The position numbers and the translations under genes are program-made. 64,000 bases of DNA. Source: Zonotrichia leucophrys gambelii (lineage: Eukaryota > Chordata > Aves > Passeriformes > Passerellidae). This document shows, piece by piece, positions 63,263 to 64,000 of the stretch. A model generated the notes under the pieces. It was not told where the DNA came from. It saw only the letters and a program-made list of their open reading frames with translations, and made no database searches. Location of the stretch: contig NC_088178.1 of assembly GCF_028769735.1 (NCBI RefSeq), positions 30,900,357-30,964,356 on the forward strand, read 5' to 3'. Positions within the stretch are counted from its first letter, which is position 1, and each line of letters begins with the position of its first letter.

Positions 63263-64000
63263 ACAGAGCTTATACAATATCTACATTGTGTCTATACTAT
63301 ACAGTTTATATAATATAGTATTTATATCCTCCAGGAGAAGTAAATTTTACTTGGTTCTGACTACCAGAACCAAGGAACTACTAAAAAATACACTAAAATA
63401 AAAAACTTGCTAAAAAGCATTCAAAATGTTAGAATAGTGCTAAAAACTACAAGGCAGCTATTCAGATAGATAGAAGGCTATGTAAGGAGACTACTTTGAG
63501 ACATAGCAGATCATCTTTGTGTATTCATGTTTCTCTGAAGGGCCTGAGATATGGCAGAAGGAAGTCACCAGGACTAGATAGAATGAAAAGGGCAGTAGCT
63601 ACAAACAAGGTTTAATATGCCCATACTCCTTTAACCTACCAAAATAGGGATCAATTGTGATCAAGTGAGTAAATCATAAAGGAACACAAAATTTGGCATG
63701 TTAAGTGTGAAAGAACAGTAAGGCAGGCCAAAAAAGAATTTGACTATTAATTGCAAAAAAGGATGCCAAAAAGAATATCTTGTCTAAAGGCCAAGAAGAG
63801 GAAAAGGATATGTAGAGTTAATAGGATATTTTCCTTAAGTCTTCTATGCACATATAGACTTGAAGGTGATAAGCATTTTCAGAATTTTTTGAAAATACTT
63901 CCAATAAAAATCCATAAAACTGCTGACCTTGCCTCTGAATGCTGCAAATAATGAAAACTACAATAATGCAGACAGATTTCTGTGATATATGGGAAAAGTA

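Larger units (their letters stand above)
61701..64000. other. Upstream flank of SLC44A5
   Basis: It holds the antisense LTR fragment at 62870-63132 and AT-rich repeats at 63238-63325. I see no exon of a neighbouring gene. The frames at 61742-62645 have no known motif. Confidence 0.7.

Noticed and set aside
1..64000. CRISPR arrays, operons or phage modules
   Set aside because: The sequence is plainly vertebrate, with split genes and LINE/LTR repeats, and no regularly spaced repeats were seen.

Overview
The window is vertebrate nuclear DNA, almost certainly avian and probably from a songbird. It has no operon-like coding. It carries many CR1 LINE fragments, several avian-type ERV LTRs and a multi-exon gene with GT-AG introns.

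One protein-coding gene dominates. It is on the minus strand and covers nearly the whole window: SLC44A5, choline transporter-like protein 5 (CTL5). I rebuilt 18 consecutive exons (2 to 19) between 30.8 kb and 1.1 kb by reading exon by exon with compatible splice phases. I also found two alternative coding first exons, exon 1b at 35.1 kb and exon 1a in a CpG island at 61.0 kb. Each has 37 coding bases and ends in the same phase, so either can join exon 2. The joined frame gives about 620 residues with no internal stop. About 95 C-terminal residues must lie to the left of base 1.

Layout from right to left, which is the direction of transcription: upstream flank with an antisense LTR (61.7-64 kb); CpG island with exon 1a (60.4-61.7 kb); a 26-kb stretch holding two CR1 copies, a solo LTR with an intact 6-bp target-site duplication, a possible second LTR and an isolated CpG-rich patch; exon 1b (35.1 kb); exons 2-9 (30.8-17.2 kb) with five CR1 pieces between exons 2 and 6; exons 10-15 (14.7-6.05 kb) with one CR1; an LTR 106 bp from exon 15; exons 16-19 (5.0-1.1 kb).

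Features the gene does not explain include a nearly perfect 45-bp-arm hairpin at 3.84 kb, an exon-like open frame on the plus strand inside intron 7, two short tandem duplications and the CpG-rich patch at 42.5 kb. Every identification comes from reading the sequence and from recalled family knowledge. No database search was run.
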